From Eubacterium sp. MSJ-33 (GTDB lineage Bacteria > Bacillota > Clostridia > Lachnospirales > Lachnospiraceae): a stretch of 64,000 bases of DNA. Each line of letters begins with the position of its first letter. Position 1 is the stretch's first letter. Below are positions 16,501 through 25,459 of this stretch, piece after piece. The stretch spans positions 2,806,525 through 2,870,524 of the forward strand of contig NZ_CP076562.1 of NCBI RefSeq assembly GCF_022174665.1, given 5' to 3'. The notes under the pieces are model-generated. The model saw nothing but the letters and a program-made list of their open reading frames with translations, searched no databases and was not told the DNA's origin. Both the position numbers and the translations under genes were made by a program.

Positions 16501-16971
16501 ATGAGTAAGAAATTAGTCGCATATTTTAGTGCAAGTGGAATTACAAGAAATGTCGCAGAGATGGTAGCAGAGGCAGCAGGCGCGGACCTGTACGAGATCA
16601 CCCCGAAGGAAGCCTACACAAAGGCAGACTTAAACTGGATGGATAAGAAATCAAGAAGCAGCGTGGAGATGGCAGACAAGAAGATCCGTCCGGAAATCTC
16701 AGACACTGACGCAAAGATTGCAGAGTACGACGAGATTTTCCTTGGATTCCCAATCTGGTGGTATGTAGCACCGACGATTATCAACACATTTCTGGAGAAA
16801 TATGATTTTACAGGCAAGAAGATCGTGCTGTTCGCAACATCCGGCGGAAGCGGATTTGGAAATACCGTAAAGGAATTGCAGCCATCCGCACAGGGTGCAC
16901 AGTTTGTGGAGGGCAAGCTGCTCAATCATGCAAATAAGAAGGAAATCGATGAACTGGTAAAAGAATTTTAG
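16501..16971 (+). CDS. Flavodoxin
   Basis: 156-aa FMN-binding electron carrier of the flavodoxin_4 type. The phosphate loop is [11 protein letters not shown] near residue 9, FPIWWYVAP holds the isoalloxazine-contacting Trp, and [12 protein letters not shown] is the second flavin loop. Ribosome-binding site TTAGGAGG immediately follows the cloverleaf element. Forms an operon with the cupin (14-nt gap) and the aldo/keto reductase, suggesting a small redox/detoxification unit. The exact electron partner is unknown. Confidence 0.92.
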   Translation: MSKKLVAYFSASGITRNVAEMVAEAAGADLYEITPKEAYTKADLNWMDKKSRSSVEMADKKIRPEISDTDAKIAEYDEIFLGFPIWWYVAPTIINTFLEKYDFTGKKIVLFATSGGSGFGNTVKELQPSAQGAQFVEGKLLNHANKKEIDELVKEF

Positions 16972-16984
16972 GAAGGATAAGAAC

Positions 16985-17455
16985 ATGGCAAAGGAAGTCT
17001 GGGAGGTGGATGAAGGCGACCTGCCTTACGAAGATCCGACGATGCGTGCACATGCAAAGGAAATGGTATTCCCAATTGGACAGCCAAACGATGCATTTGC
17101 ACAGTATTTCATCGGTCAGAGCTATCTGGCACCGGTATCTACCAGTCAGGTTGGAATCTTCAATGTCACATTTGAGCCGGGCTGCAGGAACAACTGGCAT
17201 ATCCACCATGCAAAGAGCGGTGGCGGACAGATTCTTGTATGCGTAGCCGGACGTGGATATTATCAGGAGGAAGGCAAAGAAGCCATCGAGCTGAAACCGG
17301 GCGACTGCATCAACATTCCGGCAGAGGTTAAGCATTGGCATGGCGCTGCACCGGATAGCTGGTTCAGCCATCTGGCAGTGGAAGTACCGGGTGAGGAGAC
17401 ATCCAATGAGTGGTGCGAGCCGGTAACAGATGAGGAATATGGTATGTTAAAATAA
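16985..17455 (+). CDS. Cupin-domain protein
   Basis: 156 aa. Both cupin motifs are present: GCRNNWHIHHAKSGGGQILVCVAGRG (metal-binding His pair and Gln/Glu position) and ELKPGDCINIPAEVKHWHGA. It is likely a small metal-bound beta-barrel enzyme or ligand-binding protein. Homologues of this length are often found with flavodoxin and aldo/keto reductase genes, as here, but the reaction is not established. AAGGATAAG ribosome-binding site, 14 nt after the flavodoxin gene. Confidence 0.88.
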   Translation: MAKEVWEVDEGDLPYEDPTMRAHAKEMVFPIGQPNDAFAQYFIGQSYLAPVSTSQVGIFNVTFEPGCRNNWHIHHAKSGGGQILVCVAGRGYYQEEGKEAIELKPGDCINIPAEVKHWHGAAPDSWFSHLAVEVPGEETSNEWCEPVTDEEYGMLK

Positions 17456-17484
17456 AACATTTAGGATTGCAGGAGGGGTTATAC

Positions 17485-18489
17485 ATGGAGTACGCAAAAC
17501 TTGGAAATACCGATATTGAAGTATCGAAGCTTTGCATCGGATGCATGAGCTTCGGAAAAGCAGGTACAATGCATGACTGGACACTGGATGCGCAGGAAAG
17601 CGAGAAGGTGATCAAGCATGCGTTAGACCTTGGTATCAATTTCTTTGATACTGCAAACTGTTATTCCGCAGGAACCAGTGAAGAATATCTGGGACAGGCA
17701 CTGAAAAAGAATGTGGCACGTGATAAGGTTGTGATCGCATCGAAGGTGTATTTCAATGAGGGTAGACTGTCAAAGGCAGCGATTGAGCGGGAAATCGACG
17801 GTTCCCTCAAACGGCTTGGAACCGACTATCTGGATTTGTATATCATTCACCGGTTTGATTTTGATACGCCGATCGAGGAGACGATGGAAGCGCTGGATGA
17901 TCTTGTAAAGGCTGGAAAGGTGCGTGCAATTGGTGCATCTGCGATGTATGGATATCAGTTTTATAATATGCAGCTTGCGGCGAAAGAGCGGGGACTGACA
18001 TCGTTTGCTACAATGGAGAACCATTACAATCTTCTGTACCGGGAGGATGAGCGCGAGCTGATTCCAATCTGTAAGCAGATGAATGTTGCGCTGATGCCGT
18101 ACAGTCCGCTTGCTGCCGGGCATCTGTCAAGACCTGTGTGGAATACAGATTCTCTGCGGAGTCAGACCGACCGTGTTGCACGTGGAAAGTATGACCGGAT
18201 GGAAGAACAGGATATGAAGGTGGTTGCCAGAGTGCATGAGCTCTCAGAAAAACACAACTGTAAGATGTCACAGATTGCTCTTGCATGGCAGTGGGCAAAG
18301 GGCGTGACAGCACCAATCGTCGGAGCAACGAAGACTGCATACTTGGATGATGCAGCAGGTGCGCTCGATGTGAAGCTTTCCGCAGAGGACGTGGTTTACC
18401 TGGAAGAGATGTATGTGCCACATCCGGTTGTTGGGGCCATTAAGGAGAACCCGGCACAGGGCGTTGTGCTGTTGGATGAGAAAAAGTAA
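17485..18489 (+). CDS. Aldo/keto reductase
   Basis: 334-aa NADPH-dependent TIM-barrel reductase. The catalytic tetrad is visible as Asp and Tyr in FFDTANCYSAGTSE, Lys in VIASKVYF and His in YIIHRFD. The C-terminal cofactor loop is ALAWQWAKG then PIVGATK. The family reduces aldehydes and ketones; substrate unknown. ATG 17485 is chosen because GGAGGGG lies upstream. Third gene of the flavodoxin-cupin operon. Its stop codon directly abuts the stop of the convergent minus-strand gene. Confidence 0.92.
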   Translation: MEYAKLGNTDIEVSKLCIGCMSFGKAGTMHDWTLDAQESEKVIKHALDLGINFFDTANCYSAGTSEEYLGQALKKNVARDKVVIASKVYFNEGRLSKAAIEREIDGSLKRLGTDYLDLYIIHRFDFDTPIEETMEALDDLVKAGKVRAIGASAMYGYQFYNMQLAAKERGLTSFATMENHYNLLYREDERELIPICKQMNVALMPYSPLAAGHLSRPVWNTDSLRSQTDRVARGKYDRMEEQDMKVVARVHELSEKHNCKMSQIALAWQWAKGVTAPIVGATKTAYLDDAAGALDVKLSAEDVVYLEEMYVPHPVVGAIKENPAQGVVLLDEKK

Positions 18490-19596
18490 TTATTTCCCAA
18501 CCACCAGCGCAAAATATCCCCAGTCCCAGATCGGGGATGCAAAACTATTTTCCAGATATTCGCGGATATCCGCATCTTCATAACCGGTCATGCGTGACAG
18601 GATCACGATGTAGTCACGGACGGTTTCATAAGAAAGATGATTTGCTCCTTCGGCAGAGTAAAGAAGAAAAAGGCTCTGCCGGATGGATGCATATTCCATG
18701 GCAATCCATTCGAGATGTAACAACATATCGTCAATCGTATCCTCCGGCATAAGCAGGTCGGAGAATATTTCGTTTGCAACATAGTTCCGAAACAGGATAT
18801 CGTAGGTATGTAACTGTCGTTGAAAGGCAGCGAGTATTACATCGTCTGGTACAGTAAATTGTTCTGCGAGCGTAATAAGCGGATTTAAGTACGGCGCGTA
18901 CAAGCCTTCTACGATATAATTTACAGATAAATCCTGTAACAGCTCATTGCATTCCATCCATGTGTCCGCAGCCGGAAGTTCTACATCGCGGATAGCTGCA
19001 CGAAGCTCTGCAAGTGAAGCAGGGGAGAAATATTCAGTTACCTTTGCTATGGTAATCGGTGCGTTTTTTGCCAGTTCAGATAGTATATAAAAACTTTCTA
19101 ACAAAGCCTCTTCGATAGAAATATTCGTATCCTGAATCAGATCCATGATCGAAGCACGGATCAAAAAGAGTGCGTCCGGATCAGACACCTGTGGGAAATC
19201 CAGCAGCGTATCTCTCCACAAATCAATCACTGCCGGACAGCATGGCATGAGCATCCCTTCCTTGTGGTCGTGGAAGGTATGATATTCCCGCGGGAAGGTT
19301 GCACACGTTTCTGAGAGCACAGAATCTCCGTAGGCAGACACCAAGCGGCACAGCTTGGCGTCATCTAAGAAAGGACAGCGATGCATCGCGTCTAAGCCGA
19401 TTACGCGCTGCCCGTCTTTCTTCGCCGTGTAGGCACTTAAATTCTTGCGGCACTCCGGTACGGTATCCGGCGGAAGAAGCTTCTTCCAGCGGCGGTTCGT
19501 GTCTGCATCGACTGCGATTTTCCACTCTTTACAACAGGTGATCGGACATTTGTCCGCAATACAGGTAAATTTATCATAATAATCCGGCGTTAACAT
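18490..19596 (-). CDS. fliB: FliB-like lysine N-methylase
   Basis: 368 aa. It has the cysteine-rich N-terminus of the flagellin lysine-N-methylase family (FTCIADKCPITCCKEW, then RCPFLDDAKLCRL, ETCATFPREYH and MPCCPAV), thought to hold an iron-sulfur cluster, followed by a helical C-terminal half. In Salmonella, FliB methylates surface lysines of flagellin. No flagellar genes are nearby, so it may act on flagellin encoded elsewhere or on another protein. Start ATG at 19596. Confidence 0.85.
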   Translation of the reverse strand: MLTPDYYDKFTCIADKCPITCCKEWKIAVDADTNRRWKKLLPPDTVPECRKNLSAYTAKKDGQRVIGLDAMHRCPFLDDAKLCRLVSAYGDSVLSETCATFPREYHTFHDHKEGMLMPCCPAVIDLWRDTLLDFPQVSDPDALFLIRASIMDLIQDTNISIEEALLESFYILSELAKNAPITIAKVTEYFSPASLAELRAAIRDVELPAADTWMECNELLQDLSVNYIVEGLYAPYLNPLITLAEQFTVPDDVILAAFQRQLHTYDILFRNYVANEIFSDLLMPEDTIDDMLLHLEWIAMEYASIRQSLFLLYSAEGANHLSYETVRDYIVILSRMTGYEDADIREYLENSFASPIWDWGYFALVVGK

Positions 19597-19700
19597 GTGT
19601 GATTTTAATTCTCCGTTTCTGTATTTAAAGCCAATATCGGCTGACTGTCTAACATAGCGAAATCATTATAAATGAAAAATGGATATAGAACAATATGCGG

Positions 19701-19729
19701 TTGACAATTCCGGAAAGCAGCCATATATT
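19701..19729 (+). promoter_or_regulatory. Promoter of the LUD-domain gene
   Basis: TTGACA (19701-19706) and TATATT (19724-19729) with a 17-bp spacer, about 120 bp before the start codon. Confidence 0.65.
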
Positions 19730-19849
19730 ATAATCGATTTTGTATATGTCTTATATGCATTTGCAAGAAAAATCTGGTGGTATGCATGATTCTATATGTG
19801 TAAAATTGTGCTAAAATAAAAGACACGCATAGAGAATGGAGGAAATAGC

Positions 19850-20476
19850 ATGAACGAGAATATGAAAAAAAGAAATGAGATTCTGGCACAGACCGTTATC
19901 AAAGGACTGGAGTCCCGGAACATGACCGGTTACTATGCAGCAGATAAGGGAGAAGCTTTGAAGCTGGCACTGGAAGTAATCGGCGAGGGCAGCTCCGTTG
20001 CGATGGGTGGTTGTCAGAGTGCACATGAGATTGGTCTGGTGGATGCGTTGCAGGCAGGAAATTATAATTACATAGATCGTTCGCAGATGACGCCGCGTGA
20101 GGGATTGCTGGCAGCATATGATGCAGATGTATTCTTATCGAGTGCCAATGCGATGACGAACGATGGCATCATTGTAAATATCGATGGAAATTCCAACCGT
20201 GTATCCTGTATTGCACAGGGACCGAAGCGGGTGTTATTCATCGTGGGAATGAACAAGGTCTGTTCCGATCTTGATGCGGCGATGAAGCGTGCCAGAAATG
20301 TGGCAGCTCCGGTGAACGCCCAGCGGTTTGATGTGAAGACACCGTGCAAGGTCACAGGCAGATGTTCCGATTGTAAATCTCCGGATACACTCTGTTGCCA
20401 GTTCCTGATTACAAGGTTCTCGCGTCATGAGGGAAGAATCCATGTGATTATGGTTAATGACACACTTGGATATTAG
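19850..20476 (+). CDS. LUD-domain (lactate utilisation LutC-like) protein
   Basis: 208-aa stand-alone LUD domain. Typical blocks are VAMGGCQSAHEIGLVDAL, YDADVFLSSANAMTNDGIIVNIDGNSNRV (the conserved AxTxxGxI-like segment) and VLFIVGMNKVCSDLDAAMKRARNVAAP. A short Cys cluster CSDCKSPDTLCC occurs near residue 178. LutC takes part in lactate oxidation, but single-domain LUD genes in Clostridia occur without lutAB, as here, and their role is open. GGAGG ribosome-binding site 12 nt before the ATG. Confidence 0.85.
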   Translation: MNENMKKRNEILAQTVIKGLESRNMTGYYAADKGEALKLALEVIGEGSSVAMGGCQSAHEIGLVDALQAGNYNYIDRSQMTPREGLLAAYDADVFLSSANAMTNDGIIVNIDGNSNRVSCIAQGPKRVLFIVGMNKVCSDLDAAMKRARNVAAPVNAQRFDVKTPCKVTGRCSDCKSPDTLCCQFLITRFSRHEGRIHVIMVNDTLGY

Positions 20477-20492
20477 AAGTTTGTATATAAAA

Positions 20493-20531
20493 AACTGGGA
20501 GTTTTTTGATATTGATATGCTCCCGGTTTTT
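20493..20531. terminator. Bidirectional terminator between convergent genes
   Basis: AACTGGGAG (20493-20501) pairs with CTCCCGGTT (20520-20528) with one G-U. A T run follows on both strands, serving the LUD gene and the minus-strand amidohydrolase. Confidence 0.85.
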
Positions 20532-20538
20532 GTTTTGG

Positions 20539-21819
20539 TTACAGGAATTTATCCAGTTCTGTTTCCACCTGTTTTTTCTTTTTAACCTTCGGATGGTCGA
20601 TGATCGTGCCTCTGGCAACCACCATATCTACGTTGCGGAGCGCACGCAGATCATCTAAAGGATTCTTCGAAGTGACAATCAGATCGGCTGCTTTCCCCTT
20701 TTCAATCGAACCCGTGATATCGCTGATTCCGGCAAGCTCGGCGCTTCGCCCGGTCGCCGTGTAGAGTGCAAATGCATTCGAGACACCCACGTATTTGTGG
20801 AAGTAATAAAGCTCACGCCAGAAATCGTACTGCGTGATCCATGGGCAGCCGACATCATTGCCAAGTACAACCGGGATATCGTTTGCCAGTGCCTTCTTGG
20901 AGCAATCCACGATTCCTTCGAATACGACATTGCCGTTAAATTGCTCGACTTCGGTCGCATTTGTGATAGAGCGGTCAAAGAGCGCATATGGCAGAGCCGG
21001 TGAGATTGTCGTGCAGAGAAATGCACCGCGTTCCTTGAATAATTCGATCATAGCATCATCCATCTTCGCACCGTGCTCGATCGAGTCGACACCATTTTCC
21101 AGAGCCACGCGGACACCCTCCGGAGATTCCACATGGGCGGAAACAATATAGCCGTCGGCATGTGCTTTGTCGCAGACGGCACGCACCATATCCGGCGACA
21201 TCTTCAGCTCGCCCGGGACACCCTTTTCTTTGGCATCTAACACACCGCCGGTAATCATGAGCTTCACTAAGTCAACCTTTTCCTTCTTTGACTGTTCGAG
21301 ATGCGCAAGTGCTTCCGGGATGGAGGCAGCGGCGATTGCAACCGAACCTGCCATGTGTCCACCCGGAACCGAGATGCCCTCGTTGGCAGCGAGGATACGC
21401 GGACCGACCTTTGTTCCGGCAGCGATTTCATCCCGCAGGCGGGTGTCGAAGCTTCCGAGTCCGCCGACTGTCCGGATTGTCGTGACACCACTTAGCAGTT
21501 CATCCTTTGCAAAGTCGGAAACCATCTTGTAAGCGACGGCACGTGTCAGGGAAGAACGCATTATCTTTTTTACGAGCTTTTCATTGTCGCGTTGCTTTTT
21601 CTGCGGCTTTCCATTTCCAGCAAGATGCACATGCATGTTGATGAGTCCGGGCATGATATAACGTCCTTGTAAATCTATGGTTTTGTAGCCGGCTAGGTCG
21701 GCTGTATCCGGTACGATATCGGTGATCGTGCCATCCTGTACGAGGATGCAAAGACCGGTCTGCACCTGCATGTTTTTGGTTCCATCCAGTATCTTTCCAT
21801 TTGTAAATGCGTAATTCAT
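20539..21819 (-). CDS. Metal-dependent amidohydrolase (imidazolonepropionase/prolidase-like)
   Basis: 426 aa. The two-metal amidohydrolase ligands are visible: HxH in GLINMHVHLAG, a His in VSAHVES, a His in SIEHGAKMD and the Asp in LGNDVGCPW. The ending, KGKAADLIVTSKNPLDDLRALRNV, is typical of the superfamily. Close relatives are annotated as aryldialkylphosphatase, Xaa-Pro dipeptidase or imidazolonepropionase-like; the substrate cannot be read from the sequence. Start set at 21819 (MNYAFTNGK), with GGAGGGCC upstream, instead of 28 codons earlier. Confidence 0.88.
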   Translation of the reverse strand: MNYAFTNGKILDGTKNMQVQTGLCILVQDGTITDIVPDTADLAGYKTIDLQGRYIMPGLINMHVHLAGNGKPQKKQRDNEKLVKKIMRSSLTRAVAYKMVSDFAKDELLSGVTTIRTVGGLGSFDTRLRDEIAAGTKVGPRILAANEGISVPGGHMAGSVAIAAASIPEALAHLEQSKKEKVDLVKLMITGGVLDAKEKGVPGELKMSPDMVRAVCDKAHADGYIVSAHVESPEGVRVALENGVDSIEHGAKMDDAMIELFKERGAFLCTTISPALPYALFDRSITNATEVEQFNGNVVFEGIVDCSKKALANDIPVVLGNDVGCPWITQYDFWRELYYFHKYVGVSNAFALYTATGRSAELAGISDITGSIEKGKAADLIVTSKNPLDDLRALRNVDMVVARGTIIDHPKVKKKKQVETELDKFL

Positions 21820-22009
21820 AAGCGGCCCTCCGTTCTTAATTCTATGTCCACTATACAATAGTTGGAGATGATCTGGCAATATTCGGAATCGCAGGAATGT
21901 CATGTTATTATCAAATATGTTCTTGCAGGTTCATAATTTTTTGATAGAATAAAAAATAATAAATGGTTTTTCATGAGAAAAGGGCGGGAAAGTGTGGAAA
22001 GGAGTCAAA

Positions 22010-22393
22010 ATGAGCTTAATTAAAGGGATTCATCATGTATGTCTGAAATGTGCTAACGAAGAGGAATATAAGGAAGTCGTACATTTTTATCACGAGATTT
22101 TAGAATTAGAGATTGCCAGAACATGGAGCGAAGGAATCATGTTCCAGTTTGGAAATGCGGTATTGGAAGTATTCGCAAAAGGCGGAGAAAAAGCGGAGAC
22201 AGGGATTATCCGGCATTTTGCCCTTGCAACCGAGGATGTAGATGCCTGCGTGGAAAAGCTGAAGGCAGCAGGGTATGAGGTGTTTGTGGAACCAAAGGAG
22301 ATTGTGATTCCATCCGATCCCGAATACAAGGCAAGGATTGCATTCGGCAGAGGACCGCTTGGAGAAGAAATCGAGTTTTTTCAGGAGCGATAG
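22010..22393 (+). CDS. VOC-family glyoxalase/bleomycin-resistance-like protein
   Basis: 127-aa VOC fold: GIHHVCLKC (metal-binding His), the AVLEVF strand, IIRHFALATEDVDACVEKL and a final EIEFFQER containing the usual metal-ligand Glu. Possible lyase, dioxygenase or binding protein; substrate unknown. ATG 22010 chosen because AAAGGAG lies 5 nt upstream. Divergent from the amidohydrolase. Confidence 0.85.
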   Translation: MSLIKGIHHVCLKCANEEEYKEVVHFYHEILELEIARTWSEGIMFQFGNAVLEVFAKGGEKAETGIIRHFALATEDVDACVEKLKAAGYEVFVEPKEIVIPSDPEYKARIAFGRGPLGEEIEFFQER

Positions 22394-22488
22394 GAAGGAT
22401 ATGTATAATATTAGTAGCAAAATAGCAATTATCGGTTTATGTAATAAATGATTAAAGTATAGTACGATGATTGTGGAGGTGATATGAA

Positions 22489-23160
22489 ATGATTTTTTCA
22501 CAAAAACTACAATTAATTCGTAAGAATAAAGGTTTGACCCAAGAGGAACTGGCAGGAAAACTGGATGTATCCAGACAGGCTGTAGCGAAGTGGGAGTCTG
22601 GGCAGGTATATCCTGATATTAGTAACCTTATTCAAATCAGTAAGTTGTTCAATGTTACAGTCGATTATTTAGTGAAAGACCAAGAATGTACTGTTGGCTG
22701 TTTCGATCATAGTGGAACAGACGTTGATCGACTTATTGAATTTCGCTTAGAAGCAAATGTTAATACATATGCTGCTTATATGAATGAGACGGATTCAACG
22801 CGATTGGATTCTCATGATTTTTCATATAGCAATGGTTCTTATACATATCATGATACATACGTTGGTGGGGAACAGTTTGCTGGTGAGGAAGCTATATGGT
22901 ATGAAGGTAAATCACAGTATGCAATGAATTACATAGGACGCGTTTTGAATCAGAATTTCAGTGGTAATTTTTTAAAGGAAGCTCTTCGCAAAGCCGATAA
23001 AAAAATGCCATTTAGAGGACCAGAGTATTATCAATCGGGACAATATACCTATAAGTGTAATGTAGTCGGAGATTTTTCCTGGTTTCAAGGTTATGAAGAA
23101 ATTTACTGTGAGGATGTTAAGATATATGAATGCTATTTTCACGGTGGAATAATGAAGTGA
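22489..23160 (+). CDS. XRE-type HTH regulator with DUF5680-like domain
   Basis: 223 aa. Residues 1-66 are an XRE helix-turn-helix (LTQEELAGKLDVSRQAVAKWESGQVYPD). From residue 80 on the sequence matches the DUF5680 pattern as I recall it: FRLEANVNTYAA, FAGEEAIWYEGK, YAMNYIGRVL, and a conserved FSWFQGYEEI near the end. Soluble, no membrane segments. DUF5680 is of unknown function and is probably a ligand or effector module. GGAGGTGA ribosome-binding site. Confidence 0.85.
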   Translation: MIFSQKLQLIRKNKGLTQEELAGKLDVSRQAVAKWESGQVYPDISNLIQISKLFNVTVDYLVKDQECTVGCFDHSGTDVDRLIEFRLEANVNTYAAYMNETDSTRLDSHDFSYSNGSYTYHDTYVGGEQFAGEEAIWYEGKSQYAMNYIGRVLNQNFSGNFLKEALRKADKKMPFRGPEYYQSGQYTYKCNVVGDFSWFQGYEEIYCEDVKIYECYFHGGIMK

Positions 23161-23439
23161 TTCCAGAAACTAACGTTAAAAGAAATAAAATACATATATG
23201 AATATAAGAAAAATGCTTGACGGCATAGTTTAATTATGTTAGCCTACGATCAAAGCATAAGTTTCATATAGTAGCTGCAAGACAGTTGCTTTCTACGAAT
23301 AGTCAAATTATTGATTCTTGAACATTCATGCTTTTAAATTCAATTCATTTAATTTAAGATGCAGGGGTATTCAAGGAAGGTAGTTTAAGTCTATGTTTGC
23401 AGATGGATTTCTCCTGCGAAAGCCAAAGGAGGACGAAAT

Positions 23440-24453
23440 ATGGCAAACAGAGAGTACAAAAGTGATGTGTTTAGTATGTTGTTGGAGGACAGGGCGAGAG
23501 CGTTGGATGTTTACAATGCGATGGCGGGGACGGCATACACCAATCCGGAGATTATCGAGATTCATACGCTGGAAAGTGGTGTATCGCTTACGGTGCACAA
23601 CGATGCATCGTTTGTGGTAAGCATGGATTCGGTTCTGAATATCTACGAACATCAGTCAACGTACAACCCGAACATGCCACTTCGGGAACTGATTTATTTT
23701 GTGACGATCATCAAGAAACTGATAGAAAACAGATATTTACTTAGTCACAAGCTGGTGAAGATACCGACACCGAAATTCGCAGTGTTCTACAATGGAGACA
23801 AGAACAGACCAGAGCGAGAAGTGCTGAAATTGTCCGATGCATATGAAAACCAGTCGGATGAGCCGCAGTTAGAGCTGATGTGTACCGTGTACAACATCAA
23901 TCCGGGAAATAATGAGGATTTGAAGAAGCGGAGTCAGACGCTGCGGGAGTATATGATATTTGTCGGATATGTAAATGAGAATCTTGCAAAGGCAGAAAAG
24001 GGTGGGAAGGATTATGAGACTGCAATCAGAGATGCGGTGAATCGTTGCATTGCAGAGGATATCCTGAAGAAATTTTTGCTGGAACGCGGAGAGGATGTGC
24101 AGAAAATTATGATGTTTGATCTGACATACGAAAAGCAGATGGAGAATGCAAAGCGGGAATGGTTTAACGATGGTGTGGAAGAAGGACGTGCAGAGGGATA
24201 TTCATCTGGAATTGCGGAAGGACGTGCATCTGGAATTGCAGAAGGACGTGCAGAAGGTGCAGTTCATCATTTAGTTGCTTCCGTTGTAAAAAAGGTGCAG
24301 AAGAACAAAACACTTGAACAGATTGCGGATGAACTTGAAGAATCGGTCGAAGATATCCAGTTGATTTATGATATCGTAAACAAGCATGCACCAGAATATG
24401 ATGTGGATGCAATTACCGCAGAAGTGTTAGAGGTACAGGAAAAATATGAGTGA
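23440..24453 (+). CDS. Rpn-family recombination-promoting nuclease / PD-(D/E)XK transposase-like protein
   Basis: 337 aa. The N-terminal region KSDVFSMLLEDRARALDVYNAM has the start of the Rpn/PD-(D/E)XK fold, though the canonical catalytic triad is not obvious. PNMPLRELIYFVTIIKKLIENR and LVKIPTPKFAVFYNG are typical. The tail has repeated EGRAxG units (about 24178-24262), a hallmark hinge of this family, then a helical C-terminus. Rpn proteins promote RecA-independent recombination in E. coli; Lachnospiraceae carry many degenerate copies. The 3' end overlaps the next gene by 8 nt. Confidence 0.8.
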   Translation: MANREYKSDVFSMLLEDRARALDVYNAMAGTAYTNPEIIEIHTLESGVSLTVHNDASFVVSMDSVLNIYEHQSTYNPNMPLRELIYFVTIIKKLIENRYLLSHKLVKIPTPKFAVFYNGDKNRPEREVLKLSDAYENQSDEPQLELMCTVYNINPGNNEDLKKRSQTLREYMIFVGYVNENLAKAEKGGKDYETAIRDAVNRCIAEDILKKFLLERGEDVQKIMMFDLTYEKQMENAKREWFNDGVEEGRAEGYSSGIAEGRASGIAEGRAEGAVHHLVASVVKKVQKNKTLEQIADELEESVEDIQLIYDIVNKHAPEYDVDAITAEVLEVQEKYE

Positions 24454-25162
24454 TAATCAGAACAACAATCCTAAGGGAATTATAATTGGAATGCTTTGCC
24501 TGATCTGGGGACTGGGATCGATTGCAGCGATGCTGTTTTGTTCCAAGCTGGAGAATCATACGGGAATTCTTCTTGTGTTGCTTGGACAGTTTTTTCTTGT
24601 GATCGGCTTGATCGCTGTAATCTGCAACAGAAAAGCCAAACCATATCCATTTATTGTATTGGTATTTCCGCTTGCCGGGATTGCATTGCTTGTATGTGGA
24701 ATTTATATCTTGACAAAAGGAGAGATTGCTTTGTCGATGCTGGATCAATATGCACCATACATATTGATCTGGATATTCCCGCTTGCCGGGATAATGATGA
24801 TAGCAGGTACGCTTGGGAAAATCCGGTACCTGAAGCAGGTATGTACGCAGGAGGTTCAGGCAAAATGCGTCGATATTGAAAGTGCGTCTGCCGCAGGCAC
24901 ACATAGAAGAAAGCATGTAACGATGCCGGTTTATAGTATCTCCTATAACGGAGAAGAGAAGCTTCTTAGAAAAGGCATGTACACCAATCTGAATCATTTT
25001 GAGATCGGAGCATATTATAACATCCGGATAAATCCGACGAATCCGGATGAATATCTCGATGAGAATAACAGAAAAGGAAATAACTTGATTTTGATACTTG
25101 GTGTTGTACTGCTTGTCGTGACGCTGCCGGCGATCGTATATATGTATATCAATGGGATTTGA
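24446..25162 (+). CDS. Membrane protein, DUF3592-like
   Basis: 238 aa. Hydrophobic segments lie at about residues 12-30, 38-58, 68-88, 103-122 and 214-235. Between the last two is a soluble stretch (VQAKCVDIES to YYNIRINPTNPDEYL) with the DUF3592 pattern of strands ending in a Pro-Asx-Pro motif. Function unknown; DUF3592 proteins are common next to secretion or mobile genes. Starts inside the 3' end of the Rpn gene, implying translational coupling. Confidence 0.75.
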   Translation: MSDNQNNNPKGIIIGMLCLIWGLGSIAAMLFCSKLENHTGILLVLLGQFFLVIGLIAVICNRKAKPYPFIVLVFPLAGIALLVCGIYILTKGEIALSMLDQYAPYILIWIFPLAGIMMIAGTLGKIRYLKQVCTQEVQAKCVDIESASAAGTHRRKHVTMPVYSISYNGEEKLLRKGMYTNLNHFEIGAYYNIRINPTNPDEYLDENNRKGNNLILILGVVLLVVTLPAIVYMYINGI

Positions 25163-25256
25163 GATAAATAAAATAAGATGGAAACCGGTTGTAAGAAATG
25201 TTTTATTCAGATGAAATTTACCACCAATAATTAGGATAAAAAATCTATTTTGGTAC

Positions 25257-25285
25257 TTGATTCATAAAAATCAATCTGTTAGAAT
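25257..25285 (+). promoter_or_regulatory. Promoter of the riboswitch-controlled antiporter
   Basis: TTGATT (25257-25262) and TAGAAT (25280-25285), 17-bp spacer, ending 13 bp before the riboswitch consensus begins. Confidence 0.6.
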
Positions 25286-25296
25286 ACACATATAAA

Positions 25297-25417
25297 AAGG
25301 GAGTAGCTTGCCGGTCGCGGTTCACTTCTTCGTCAAGACAGTTATTGAAACATATAACTCGGAAAGTGATGAAATAGCGAGACTTTTACTGTTTACGCAG
25401 TAGGAGTCTCTTTTTTT
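25297..25417 (+). ncRNA. yybP-ykoY (Mn2+) riboswitch with terminator
   Basis: The leader contains the family's 5' block AAAAGGGAGTAGC (from about 25296) and the 3' block GAAATAGCGAGACTTTTACTG (25371 on), with a GC-rich first helix. GAGAC at 25379-25383 also pairs with GTCTC at 25406-25410, forming a terminator (GAGACTTTTACTG with CAGTAGGAGTCTC) followed by seven T. Metal binding would sequester GAGAC and allow read-through. The family senses Mn2+ and often precedes cation exporters, which fits the antiporter gene 42 nt downstream. Assigned by eye. Confidence 0.8.
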
Positions 25418-25459
25418 ATACCTACTGCAAAATAAAACAAAGAAAGAGAGGTAGAAAGG

